A DNA stretch of 64,000 bases from positions 11,207,001 to 11,271,000 of the forward strand of contig NC_091094.1 of assembly GCF_024713975.1 (NCBI RefSeq), in the 5' to 3' direction. The notes below the pieces were generated by a model, which was not told the DNA's origin, ran no database searches, and saw only the letters and a program-made list of their open reading frames with translations. Source of the DNA: Paralichthys olivaceus (Eukaryota > Chordata > Actinopteri > Pleuronectiformes > Paralichthyidae). Shown here one piece after another: positions 50,996 to 62,700 of the stretch (the first letter of the stretch is position 1; each line of letters starts with the position of its first letter). A program made the position numbers and the translations under genes.

Positions 50996-53278
50996 TTACA
51001 CAAATGTTTCATTGTGAGACACTGATGTGTTGCTTGGATTTGCTGCAGATGAAACCAAAGATATGACAAACAGCTCCAGCAGTGTCTCTATAGTCCTGAT
51101 CAGAAGAATGTTCACGCTGAGGTTCAGAGGCAGCACAAAGATGGAGAGCACACCCACGGACCCTATCATTACATTCACCCACAGGCCGGGAAAACCCCAC
51201 CGCCGCCGCCACCCAAACTGGCTCCTGAATTGTGAGTCCACTCGTCCCTCCGTGATAAATGTCAGAGGAACACCTCTCTTTGTCCTTTGGAGCTCATGTC
51301 CTCCCCACTCTGCAGACAAACACCCGGGGGAGATGAGGACAAAGTCTCCATGGTGATGCGCTAACATCTGCACAATGTTCCAGGAATATGCTCTGTGAAC
51401 AGTGCAGCTGCTCTCTGTTTTCTCTGGGTCAACACATTGTGCCGACTCTGACACCGACATCCCACGGTTCACAGGCTTGGTGGGTGCAGAGCGGGCTGGA
51501 ACGAGGCCTTGCCGGCAACTGTCACTGTTATTGTTGAGCCAGCGTTTTGTTTGATGCGTCTCGATACGTGCAGAGGCCAGGCGTCGCATGTGCAGGCTTG
51601 TGCTCGTGGTCAGGAGCAGCAGGAGAAGGTAGAGGAAGACCATGCCCCAGCACGGATTCACAGTGATGGGTATAGGACTGAGCAGGTTGGGTAAACAGCT
51701 GATGAGGGAGTTGGTTGTGTGCAAACAGTCAGCAGCCCACTCTTCCTGCAGCCTCCATCGCCACCTGACACTCAGGGCCACAACAACCCACACTGACAGG
51801 CAGCACAGGTAGCTGACAACATGTGACAACCCCTCATCTTTGTCTGGATTGTTCCTGTCCTCCCCCTCCTCCTCCTCCGCTACCTTTCCAGTATAACAAC
51901 TCTGTCCATCATCGTCCACTGTTTGACTCTTGGCCCTGTGAGCGACGACGACAGAGTGAGGCCACAGCAGTCTGGTGAGAGTCTCCACGGCGATCAGAGG
52001 TGTGGTCAGGAGTAGCACTGCTCCATACGTGTGGCTGAGGAACAGCAGGAAACGCAAGGCAATGACATCACCCGGTGGGGTTGTTGGCGTCACCCAGGAC
52101 CCGAAGACACAAAGAAAACTCAGAGACACTGTGAGAAAACAAAGTGTCAGCAGTTAGTTGTTTCTGGTTGAACCGGATTAGAGCAGTGTTTCCCAACCAG
52201 GGCTACAGGGTGCTCCATCTATTTATTACACATATAAAGTTTATATGGCCGAGTAAAAAAAAAGGTCATATATTGAAATAGCAGAGACTAAGATATCCCG
52301 ACTATTAAGATAAACATTTCAAGCTTTTTGCTTGAAAATAACTTGCTGTCATTTTATTGCTGTTCGTCAGTTTGGCTTGTCACTGTATTTGTATCATAGC
52401 AATTTAAACATTTAGATAATTAAGTACCAAATAATGACAAAGGGGTATTTTAACATGTTAAAACACAATAAAATCAAACATCTTTAAGGGACTGATTTTT
52501 TAAGTGTGTACAATTTGGTGCAGATGCCAATAAATATCCAGAACTTGTGAATTTAAGTGTGGTTTCATAAGATAACTGTTCGGCCTTGGTGGAGGAATGT
52601 GCTGTCTTGAGGGTCATTGTTTTATTTATATCCAAACATTAAGTGTAAATTAACAACCATTCAGAGGCAGTGTTGGAAAGTTACTAATTACATTTCATAC
52701 TTCTACTCCACTATTACTACATTTTGAGTGAAATACATTTTTAAACAGAAATAGTTATTTGTTACTTTAATTTTACACACAAGACATTGAATTAAATTAT
52801 GACATATGATGCATTAGAGGCCCTGGATACCCACAATACAGGTGACATTGTTATGTACGTAGAGCTAGACATGCTGGAGTTAGATGGCATTTACATACGT
52901 TCTAATACATATGAACTAATCAGAATAATAAAGCTAAATATATCTAAAGGGACAAGATGATATCTTGTGCACACATATATTTACCTTTTGCATTAAAAAA
53001 AACACTTTTGAAACCTTGGAAATTTCTTAATGAGTGTGTTTATTTGAAGTTAATGTTAGTGGTTGTATTTCTGTAAATGCAGGACTGAGTAGTTTTACAC
53101 TGTGATGCTACTACATTGACTGATCATCACCTGCAACCAGGAAGTCGGTGAAGACCAGGAGGCAGCAGCAGCAGAAGCTGACAGGGCTGTAGGAGGCGTT
53201 CAGTGAGGGCACGAAGAGAAGACTGCAGGCCAGTTTACATACACACAACACCACTGCTCCCTCCAACACACCATCCAT
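50996..53278 (-). CDS. gpr160: Orphan seven-transmembrane receptor, GPR160-like, 2 coding exons
   Basis: Coding exons on the minus strand: 53278-53131 and 52128-50996, joined as GCAG|TG (phase 1), giving 426 aa (human GPR160 is 338 aa). Helix 1 is near residues 7-25, helix 2 about 33-62 (FTDFLVAVSLSFLCVFGSWV), helix 3 about 71-100 (LSHTYGAVLLLTTPLIAVET), helix 4 in VVSYLCCLSVWVVVALSV. Helices near the C-terminus include GVLSIFVLPLNLSVNILLIR. The spacing and the words F-x-D-x-L and SxTYG resemble GPR160. There is no DRY after helix 3 and no NPxxY in the last helix, as in that divergent receptor. Long polar loops (an acidic AEEEEGED stretch; a basic Ser-rich loop) explain the extra length. The gene runs opposite to both neighbours. 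A plasma-membrane receptor is predicted. The seven-helix call is firmer than the GPR160 name. Confidence 0.6.
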
Positions 53279-53779
53279 GACTAAAACAGAACAACACATG
53301 CACAAACACAGATAAACACACTGTCTGGAAAACTAGTTTTCTCTGTGCCTCAAGTGGAGGAGCTCCAGAATGCCAACGCCCCAACAATAGAAAATACAAA
53401 TCTGTAGTTTCTGTGAAACTCACACAAACTTTTTACATTTTGATTCTGGTTAGAGTGAGTTTCTGTCTCGTGGTTGCAGATCAATATGTCATTGTGTACA
53501 TGAGGAGTGAACCCTGGACTAGACAGCTGTTTACAGTTGATCACAAAAACGGGGAAACTCAGGAATTGTGCAATTAAACCTCTGAGTAATGTGAGCACAC
53601 AGATCTGCAGCTGTGACCAGACTGTAAATACGTCCACCTCCTGACAATAATACTGAACAATCACAATGATTCAACCGGTATAAAACATTTCCTTAACCTC
53701 TATCACATGTTCATAGAAGAAAATTCAAACTACATGTGACAGAAAAACGTCACCTGCTGTGAAGTTTATGAGTTCTTAC

Positions 53780-53850
53780 CTGTGCAGGCAGGAGCCGTCA
53801 GAGCAGCATGTCAATATGAGCTTCAGATGTCTCATCCGCTCCCTTCACCC
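53780..53850 (-). promoter_or_regulatory. gpr160: Candidate 5' untranslated exon of the GPR160-like gene
   Basis: On the minus strand the donor CTGCACAG|gtaaga at 53780/53779 can splice to the acceptor CTGTTTTAG| just before the ATG (exon start 53280). The exon holds a tiny upstream frame, ATG-CTG-CTC-TGA (53809-53798). The exon's 5' limit is unknown; the stretch toward about 53990 is GC-rich. Confidence 0.45.
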
Positions 53851-56100
53851 CCACCCCACCCCCCTTTGCTCCACCCTCTTGGTGGGGGGATAATGACCCT
53901 GCCTCCCCCTCCCTCCTTCTGTGCTCCCTGCACCTGGCCAGTGTGGAAGTGAAAGAACCTGTGCACCTCAGAGGGTGTGGCAGTGTCTGTTCACTCAAGA
54001 GTGTGTGTGTGTTTGTGTGTTTGTGTGTGTGTGTGTGTGTGTTCTGTGTTACACCTTATGAAACTACTGAATGTTATTTCAAGGATTACAGAAAACACAC
54101 ATTGAGGGTGTTGCATGCAGCAGGATTAAACAGACAAACATTCTTTATCTTGATAGTCGATACAATACTTTAATGGAGTTAGTTTTCATTTTTCTTAAAT
54201 AACTTCAGATCCTCTTGAAATATTGCTTGTATTCATTTCTGCATCAAAATTAACATTAATAGCCAACGGGGAGTATTTGGACAGGTGGTGTTCCTTTTCA
54301 ACATGGGACATTATTTATTCATACATTACTGGCTCATTAACTCTGCCCAAACTTGTCTTTCAAGACAGACCAGTGTACGAGAAAAAACCTTTGGGCAATA
54401 ATACTTTCTCGTTGTTCAGAACAACTAAGTTTAATCTGACACCACAGGTCCATTTATCAGCTGCTCTGGAACTTTTGTTCACATCACACTCATCAAGAAT
54501 CAACCTTCTCTGTTTTAAGCTAACTTGGACAGGTAATATGGGAATTTCCACATTGTAACATTTATTTTGTAATAGTTTGTGATCTCCGACCAGGTGATGT
54601 GATGAAAAGATCCAGGGAAGGAAATAAATGGAACTTGAGTAACTGCATTGCCAATGTCATGGGTACATAATCACAGGTAACGAGAGCAGATACAGTGGAT
54701 TACATTTATGTCTATATGTTAAAAACGGATACAGACACATACATTCACCAGTAGGATGTTTAATTTTATACTTTGAAGGGAAGTGCAGTTTTTATTGTAA
54801 GGAGGAGAATTGTTCTTTATAGGTTTTAAGCATTCAATAAACCCAATTTAATACAATGAGTAATGTCCGTGCTCTATCTGATTTATCTCTCAGATTATTG
54901 GTTGTGGTCACATTTGGGTGATTTTGCATCCAACTGACTCTGACTCACGTCAAATATATGAGATGGAGTCCTGCAGAGTTTTGCATTTGTTATGATATGT
55001 AAACACACGTATTTGAATATTTGAACTAAGAAATATTTCAAACTCAACTCTATTGTTGTTGACAAATTATACAGTGCTGGGTTCTAATAAAGTACTTTGC
55101 TTAGTTCTAGAAGAACTACTTGTATTTTTAATCAGCAAATATCTGTACTTTCTAAAATTAGCACTGGCTTTTGAATAGTATTAAAACTAAAAAAGTACTG
55201 AATGTATTTCTAAAAGCAACTTACTAACTTTTACTCAAGTAGAAAAGTAAATGTGGTACTCTATTTATTTGTACTTTTACTATAATAAAAACAATTATGT
55301 ACTTCCTTCAAAATAACTTTAAGTATTAAAAGTAAAAGTACTTGAAGTATATTCAAAAGTAAGAACTCAAAGGCAGAAAGTCAGTGTGGTATTTTCACTT
55401 TTCAGTACATGTCAGTTTATTTGTACTTTAAGCATACTTTAGAGCAAGTTGTATTAGGTTACAGTTAATTTAAAAGCAAAGTACTTAATTATTTCTATTC
55501 AAGTCAAGGTGGAACTATTGCTTTAGTACATTTTCATCAATCTATTTGTACTTTTACTTAAGTAGAATGTTAGAGTACCGCCTGCACCACTGCCAAAAAT
55601 ACAATATTTTGAGACAACCTGTAATGCACATTATATACTGTGTGTTAAGTTCAACAGCAGTGTAAAAAGAAGTAAAGTAGAATCTCTAAAATTGCTTCAA
55701 CCTCGTAAATAAAATTATTATCTGTCTTATTCTCAGCACCACGTGTGGCTGTTTTCACGTGTAAAGGAACAGTCCACCATGTTTTCATCTGCGGCTGAAG
55801 CTGTGACAGCAGTGCCATCTCCTGCTGAGCTCAGCACAGAGCACCTTCTCATCCTGCCACACTGCTGCTGCTGCTGCTGCTGCTGAGAGGATTACTCTTC
55901 ATATCTACTGTACACCAGGGTCGTGACCTGGCTGTGAAACGCGCAGCTTGTCCACAGAGCTTGGATTAGATGACACCTGTGATGCAGAATATTAACCCCC
56001 CCTCCCCCTTCTTTCTTCTGTGTTATCTGTGCATGTTTATTACCAGTGGTGATGAGTGAGCCTCGCACATGCAATTATAGTTTAAAAAAAACTGACACTT
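53851..56100. other. Intergenic region between the GPR160-like gene and znf362
   Basis: A GT array lies at 54000-54042. From about 55081 to 55590 the sequence is dominated by AGTA/TACTTTTACT words, typical of a fish repeat with CTTTTACTCAAGTA. A short (CTG)n run occurs at 55864-55885. No exon was recognised. Confidence 0.55.
55081..55590. repeat. AGTA-rich degenerate repeat (TTTTACTCAAGTA words)
   Basis: Many AGTACTT, ACTTTTACT and AAGTACTT words over 500 bp. Smaller related fragments occur at about 50385-50460 and 52670-52740. It is a familiar kind of interspersed fish repeat; its origin is not assigned. Confidence 0.6.
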
Positions 56101-56123
56101 AAGCTGGAGAACCGTGCGTAACC

Positions 56124-56252
56124 ATGAACTTCCCCAGGCACATGCACGGATTCATGTGCCGCAGCAGCAGCAGCAGCAGCAGCTGCACGGACACATGCAG
56201 CCGCAGCAGCAGCAGTGTTCAAATCAGACAGAAAAACCACGAAATGGGTTAA
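56124..56252 (+). other. Upstream open reading frame with (CAG)n tract, near the znf362 first exon
   Basis: A 42-codon frame from ATG at 56124 to TAA at 56250-56252 runs through a GCAGCA-rich tract (56158-56217), giving Ser runs (MNFPRHMHGFMCRSSSSSSS). In another frame the same tract gives Gln runs. If transcription of znf362 starts upstream of it, this would be a 5' UTR ORF; otherwise it is promoter sequence. Confidence 0.35.
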
Positions 56253-56289
56253 AAAACCATCAGCTTCATCTCTGGTGTTGTTGTGCCGA

Positions 56290-56435
56290 ACAGTTCCTCG
56301 CCTGCAGCACCCAGAAGTGAACAGCAGGCGACCCGGAAGGTTTGAAGTCCGACTGAGAGAGAACGAGCAGAAAGAAGAGACTAATCCATAATAATAATTT
56401 AAAAAAAAGAAATATCCCTCCTCTCGCTGCTTCAG
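56290..56435 (+). promoter_or_regulatory. znf362: Candidate znf362 promoter and non-coding first exon
   Basis: A purine-rich, CpG-containing block ends in the donor GCTTCAG|gtatgt (56435/56436). Following sequence up to about 57060 is CpG-rich (for example GCGCGTCGCGGCGGCGCTGG at 56798-56817), a likely CpG island. Splicing to the coding exon acceptor at 59747/59748 is inferred. Confidence 0.45.
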
Positions 56436-59400
56436 GTATGTTGCTCCCTCTTCCTCCTCTCTCTCTCTCCCTTTCTTCTCCCTCTCTCCAGTGTCGACGT
56501 TTCTATTTCTAAGTCATGCAAAAGTTGCGTTTAAAAACAGCAGCATTTTTGGATGATTCTGCTTTCTTTTCTTCCGTGGAGCGAATAAAAGCTTCCATTA
56601 CGCGCGGGGATTAACGTCGACGTCTGGGTTTGTGTTTCTCGGAGGCTGCGGAGCATTCAGCAGAGGCTTGGTGATTGTTGTAGGAAGTGTCAGGGTTTTT
56701 TTTTCCCCCCTCTCGTCTCTCCTCCTCCAGCCGGGCTATTCAAACCTGCAAATCAAAGTAAACAATCATTCGCAGGCTTTAATGCAAATATGCCTCGTCC
56801 ATCCAGGGCGCGTCGCGGCGGCGCTGGATCCACACGTGGAGAATTTATCTGCTTATAATATTCAGATCTGCAGAATATGGCGTCCGGTGCTTATAAAAAT
56901 AAGACTGGGGCTGCCATTTTTGTTTTCCTTTTGTCTGAAATTTTTTAATAAACTGTCTGAGAATGTGGGAGAGGCAGGCAGGCGGACAGGAGGAGCGAGG
57001 CGCTGCGGAGGATCGTTTCTCTTCGTGGAGGAGATGTGTGTTCGCTTTTCAAGCTGCTCCGGGTTTTTTTTTTTTCTTAAGATTTGAAGAGATCGGTTCC
57101 TGCTTCCTTTGAGGGAATGAGGAATAATTCAGGTACAAAGATGGAGAGAAAAAACTTGATACTAACTTTTGGTTTTTAGAGATGGAGGAGTAGGCCTGGG
57201 TCTCTCCAGAGTCCTCTTGTCTTTCACTGATGATGTTTGTTGCAGCTGCAATATTGAGATTTAAATGAGTTGTGTGTCACACTGTGATAACACTTGACCC
57301 TGACTAACCATTATTGTAGCTCCAACAAACCTTATAGAGATAGATCATCTACATATGTAATAACTGTCATTACACAATTAACAGCATGTAGATTTGTGGT
57401 TTATATTATCTCTGTACCACTGTCAGGTTCCCTTTACAAGAGTACATAAGATGTAAAAAAAAAAAAAAGATTTAAATTATTTACTATTGCTTCTTTGATA
57501 AGTTAAGCAAAGTATAAATACGATTTTTTTGTTTGTTTCCAGGATGTTGATCCTTTCCATTTGGTAATGATTCTTCTCACAAGCCATTTCCAAGGGTGTC
57601 ATATTCATATGATATAATATGATACAATTTGAAACAATGTGATACGATATACGTACAACGTGATACGATACAATACAGAGTGATATGATATGACATGATA
57701 CACATCTGTTGTTCTAAAACTAATGAAGATACATAAACTGAATCTTTATAAACTAAGCTACACATTGGTGGTCGGTTTCTAGCCTCATTTGTAACCATAC
57801 AGCAGCTGACAAAACCTAACCTCCAATTAAACCAAATTTAAATCTGCTTTGAGCAATCTATTGGTGGTTTATTTTATCATTTCCTGGGAAATAATAAAAT
57901 TATGCAAGTCAAAAAAGTGGGGGGAAAAAACCTGGCTTCATCCATTGATCTGTATCCCACCAAGATTTAATGGCCCATACCACATCCTTCCACCAAGTTT
58001 TGTGGTAATCCATCGAGTTGTATTTGTGATTTCTTGCTTAGAAACAAACAAACGCGCAGCAGAAAACATATGTATAACATATCATGTCTTGTGGCATAAG
58101 TAATGGAGCTTAAGCCTTACCCTACATCAACAGAATTGCCAAAAATAACCTGCTGATTGTAAGGACTCTGTAACACATAAAATAGTGTATGTACAGCGAT
58201 ACATGGCTGCAAGTCTAGGTGCCTCGTTGCAACCATTAAGTGTTTTCTCGGTGAAATGTGTCATTTCTAAAAGTGACACAGGAGATGCCCTGCAGCAGTC
58301 AAACTTCTGAGCCTGCTCCCCAGAGTCACAAAGCCTCCAGGAAGTGAAACTGATCCCCACTGGCATCATTAGAGAAATATTCTGAGGGCTTTCCTGTATG
58401 CTTGTACCCCTGGACGTATCGTTTTTGTTTGTCTTGGCTCGTAGACGTGGACTGTGTTATGCCTGTGCTAAGCCAAACAGACTTCGGAATGGTGAAGTAC
58501 GCCAAAGCACGCAATGCAAAATGTTTAAAGAAGAAGAAAAAAGAACTTCATACAGGGAAACGAAAAAGAGAAACGATGGAAAGAAAGGCCTTCAGATCGC
58601 AACAGGAGCAGCAAGCAACTCTCTCTGCCTGAAAATTTAAAAGGCGTCTTTCTATGTGGTCAGTAGAAAAGCAACTGGATCGAGTATTGATCTTTAAAGA
58701 TACAATGAAACGTCTGAAATTGACTTGACCTTGTGTACTTACATTATCTAAACATTTTTCAACAAGGTTCAAACTCAGAGAAATTCTCAGTTTTATTAAA
58801 GGTAACAGGACTTTAAATTTTGGTTGTTTTTTAGTTGCATCACCTGTGGCCTTGCTTCCAGGCAAACAAAGGAAAGCAAAGAAATGACACTCTTTTAGCC
58901 AGTTAGCCTGTCTAGAGTCTCAACCCCAGATATAAAAAAGAAAACAGGCTGTGTCACTTACAAACAGATGTGCTTTCACTTCAACCCTGTCTAAGTTATC
59001 CAATATTCACCATTTCTAATTGGAATTACTGACCTCTCAGCTTTTGAGACATCACTCAGGTCTTTTCTTGCACTCTGCGGGGAGACTGTATTTCTGTATT
59101 TCGCTTTACCAGCGAGTCCTTGTGTGTGGAGGAGGAGGAGTTGACCAACAGCCACAGATTAGCATCTGCCACATCACTTCTCACACTTCTTTTTTCTCTG
59201 ATAACCATTGTGAAGACTCCTCTAGCTCGCTGTTGGAACCTCGTGAGGGCCTGTCTCTCAGGCAGCATGGGGGAGAAAAAGGCCGCTGGACTCTGCATCA
59301 CTTTAAAAAAAAACTTTCTTGCTGACATCACTGAACATCTTGAGGAAAGCGTGAGGACACTACATCTCTTCTTGCACTTTTTGGCTAGGAGGAGACCCAA

Positions 59401-59747
59401 TACAGAATGTCTTTGAAAATGCACCATCACAAGACCGGGACATGCTCTCTCAAATCATCACATCAAACAGTCAGCTGCTGCCTGGGCGGAGAGCCACTGA
59501 CACAAGTTTCCAACTCTTGTTTTCTACACTGACAATAGGGCGACACATACATTTACAGAAAACGTTTAACCTGAGGTGAGACAAAAAGGTGACGGGACGT
59601 AAGATGAGTAGGATGTTAGGAAAATAAATGTTTTGCTTAAAAGCTTGTTTTTCAAACTTTCCTCAATTCACTTTTTCAGTTTTTTTATTAAAAGGAGAGG
59701 CTGAGTGGTACGCTGATATTTTTTGTTTGTCTGATCCCTCATTTCAG
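56436..59747 (+). other. znf362: znf362 5' intron (inferred)
   Basis: Contains the CpG-rich segment to about 57060, a degenerate GATATGATAC array (57598-57705), and a diverged MITE fragment at about 57928-58060 (ACCACATCCTTCCACCAAGT). No coding exon was recognised. Confidence 0.5.
57598..57705. repeat. Degenerate (GATATGATAC)n-like array
   Basis: Alternating TGATATGATA, GATACAAT and GATACGATA words over about 110 bp. Confidence 0.7.
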
Positions 59748-59748
59748 G

Positions 59749-62700
59749 ATGGCTGAACCACGCTTCAATAATCCATATTTCTGGCCTCCACCTTCTGCGA
59801 TGTCTGGCCAGGTGAGTGATTCTGCTTTCCACACCTCTTTCTCAACAAACAGAGATAAATTGAACTACAAATAATTGCTCTATGTGTAAAGGTTTATAGG
59901 AGTAGTTTGACATTTTTGGGAAATATGATCATCTGCATTCTGGACAAGGGTTTCTTTAAAAGACTGATGCCACTCTGTTTTACAGATTTTGTGATAACAA
60001 TAGTCAGGTATATAACCTGTTACACTGCAATCTGTTTCCTCCTGTGTTTATGCTAAGCTAAGCTAATTGGTTGGGGGCTACATATTAACAATACTGATGT
60101 GACAGTGGTGTTGATCTTCTGATCTAACTCTCAGCAGGAAAGCAAATAAGTATTACATAAAGTAACTAAAGGCACTCAGTAGAGCACATACCTCCGCCAA
60201 GGCCCAACAGTCCCCTCACCTTCAATCAAGCTGACCAAATTTCACACACTCATAGATATCAGTCCCCTTGATATACTTGATTAGTGCCCATGAATCATTC
60301 CCTGCAAAAACTAACATTTGAAAAATGCCTATCTCTGTTATAGAAAACAAAAAACTGTGATTTGCCCCCTGATCCGTAACAAAATGTAATTGTTTCCTCC
60401 CTGACCTGTACCACATCCCTCCACAAAGATCATTAGTAATCAGCTCAGTGGCTTTTGTGTAATATTGTTCACAAACAAACAAAAGTACAGTCCTTGGCGG
60501 AGGTAATATCATCATATCATCCTGTCCTTACAGTGGTTCCCAATTTGGGGATTAAGAGCAGATAAAGCATACGTTAATGACGTCATTAGATGATTAAAGA
60601 GATGTGTTAAAAGGATAGAAATTAGAGTTAAATACAATTTTATTAAAAATAACGATTTTCCTTTTTGGCTTCAAGAATTATGCTGGATGCTTTCCTTTCC
60701 TCTGATCTGTAAAAGTCCCTCAAATAAGTTGATTCACCTGAGTAGACATTACTTGATTTTAAAGAGTCACAAGCCCAAAAGGTTGTGAACCACTGGTGCA
60801 GCACATGTTGTTGATCCTCAGAGACATTCAGGGCAGGTTTTAGCAACTATGTCATGTGTCAGCCATTAGAGGGAACCATCGTGTCACAAACCGGCACTGA
60901 CTGAACTGACCATGGCTGTTCTCTTGTCACAAATGCTGTTTCCTGGCTGTCAGCTGGATAACCTAGTCTTGATCAATAAAATCAAGGAGCAGCTGATGGC
61001 AGAGAAGATCAGACCGCCACATCTTCCCGCTGCCTCAGCACCTTCCCAACAGCCCCTGCTGAGTCCCCCCAGTCAGGTAGAAAGTGGCCAGCACGGGATG
61101 TCCAAATCCCATCAGATGCAAGTTCTTCACAGCCACAGCTCGTCTCAGCCCGACATCGCCCTGCACGCCCGACCGACCTCCAGCTCAGTCACAGGTACTC
61201 AAACTGGTTCCACGGTTTTCAGTACGGACTGTAAATAAAGATGGACAAAGTTCCCATCTTGCACATTTTGAGCTACAATCTGTGCAGTAGCCAGCAGGGG
61301 ATGGAGCTGCCGCATCAAGGTTCCACCTACACACGCATTTGACCAATCAGTCTCATGACGTTTCACCCTGTTATCATATCATCAAAAAGCTAATTAAAGC
61401 CAAACTTACCAGAAAAATGATCATTTGAACAATTATCAGTTTGATCTGCCTAAGATGACAGAAAACCTCTTTGGGAACAAAAGTTTGATGTGTACCTATA
61501 CTGCAGTCAGCCACAAGGGGGTTATCAAGGCATTTTGTATTCACCTTTTGGGATCCACCATCTTTATGTACAGTCTATGGTTTTTTACTGGTGTGCATGA
61601 GAGAAAGTGGAGCCAGAATGATGTCACACTTATGAATACTGAACATCTTATCTTTGATGCTTTGTTAATAGTCATATGGAATTAATCTGGTAAACAGATA
61701 AATCTTCTTCACACCCATGCTGGGAGAATTCAGTCACATAAGTTGTTCAATATTTTAAGTATTTGTGTGTTTTCTCTAAACAAACATCTTTTGAATATCT
61801 CTACCAGGTCGTATTCTGGGGGACGTAAACTTGAATCTGGATGATAAGGCAGCTATAAAAGCCAGAGGATTATGGGAAGACTGGCATCTGCGCCAACTCA
61901 TTGATCATCCGTCCAGGACAAACCACGTATCAGGTAACCACACAGCTTTCAGCGTGTCTACATGGAAGATAGGCACCCAGAGAAAACCCCTGCAGAGACT
62001 GGGAGAACACACTTAATACCTTCAATAAACTTCCTTTGCAACATATATTATATGAGTTTAATGTTTGGTGGAGACACACATGTGCTAGACAGTAATACTG
62101 ATTTGCAGTTCAATTTTCTGTTAGTTGGGTCAGATAACAGTTTCGAAAGGTGAAGTATTTATTTCTTCTGTTCCATGTTATGTATATGCAGACAGGCTGT
62201 ATTAAAGAATTCAAATAGAGTGAATTTATAAATCAAATGCCATTTCAGACAGATTATCAGGTAAATAAATACTGTATATATGTACACACAAACACAGAAC
62301 AACCAATATGTATTTTAAAACAGTATATCAGTGTTTTTCTATGAGGATTTACATTTGCATTTAAAAGCATCATTCTGGTTTATGATTCAAATCAGTGGAT
62401 CAACATAGAACTTTCATAGAAAGATATATCACTACATATCTTTCTAAATCTTTTTAGGCACATTCAGTAAATAAAAATGTATTAAACATTTTCTCCTTCT
62501 TATCTGCATTTTTATGTCAATTTCGAGTCTTAAAAATGTAAAACCTCAGTGAAAAAGATTTTACAGTCACATCCATCTCTTCATTTTTGCAACAATCAGG
62601 TGTCGCGCTGGCATCCAGAACAGGCAACCTCAACACCTCAGAAATCATCACCCCCACTACGCCCACTTCAAGCAGCCACAGTCGGCTGGGCGGAGCTCCG

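Noticed and set aside
54223-54558. 111-codon plus-strand frame
   Set aside because: Lacks an ATG at its start, has no similarity I recognise, and no in-phase partner exon.
56632-57087. 151-codon plus-strand frame downstream of the znf362 first exon
   Set aside because: Explained by the CpG-rich composition; includes poly-Phe from T runs and no domain.
57118-57133. Possible upstream coding exon of znf362 (ATG AGG AAT AAT TCA G|gtacaa)
   Set aside because: Joining it to 59748 puts the MAEPRF start out of frame, so it cannot encode the human-like N-terminal extension.
58402-58632. 76-codon Lys/Arg-rich frame in the znf362 5' intron
   Set aside because: Considered as an alternative znf362 exon, but no matching phase or family similarity was seen.
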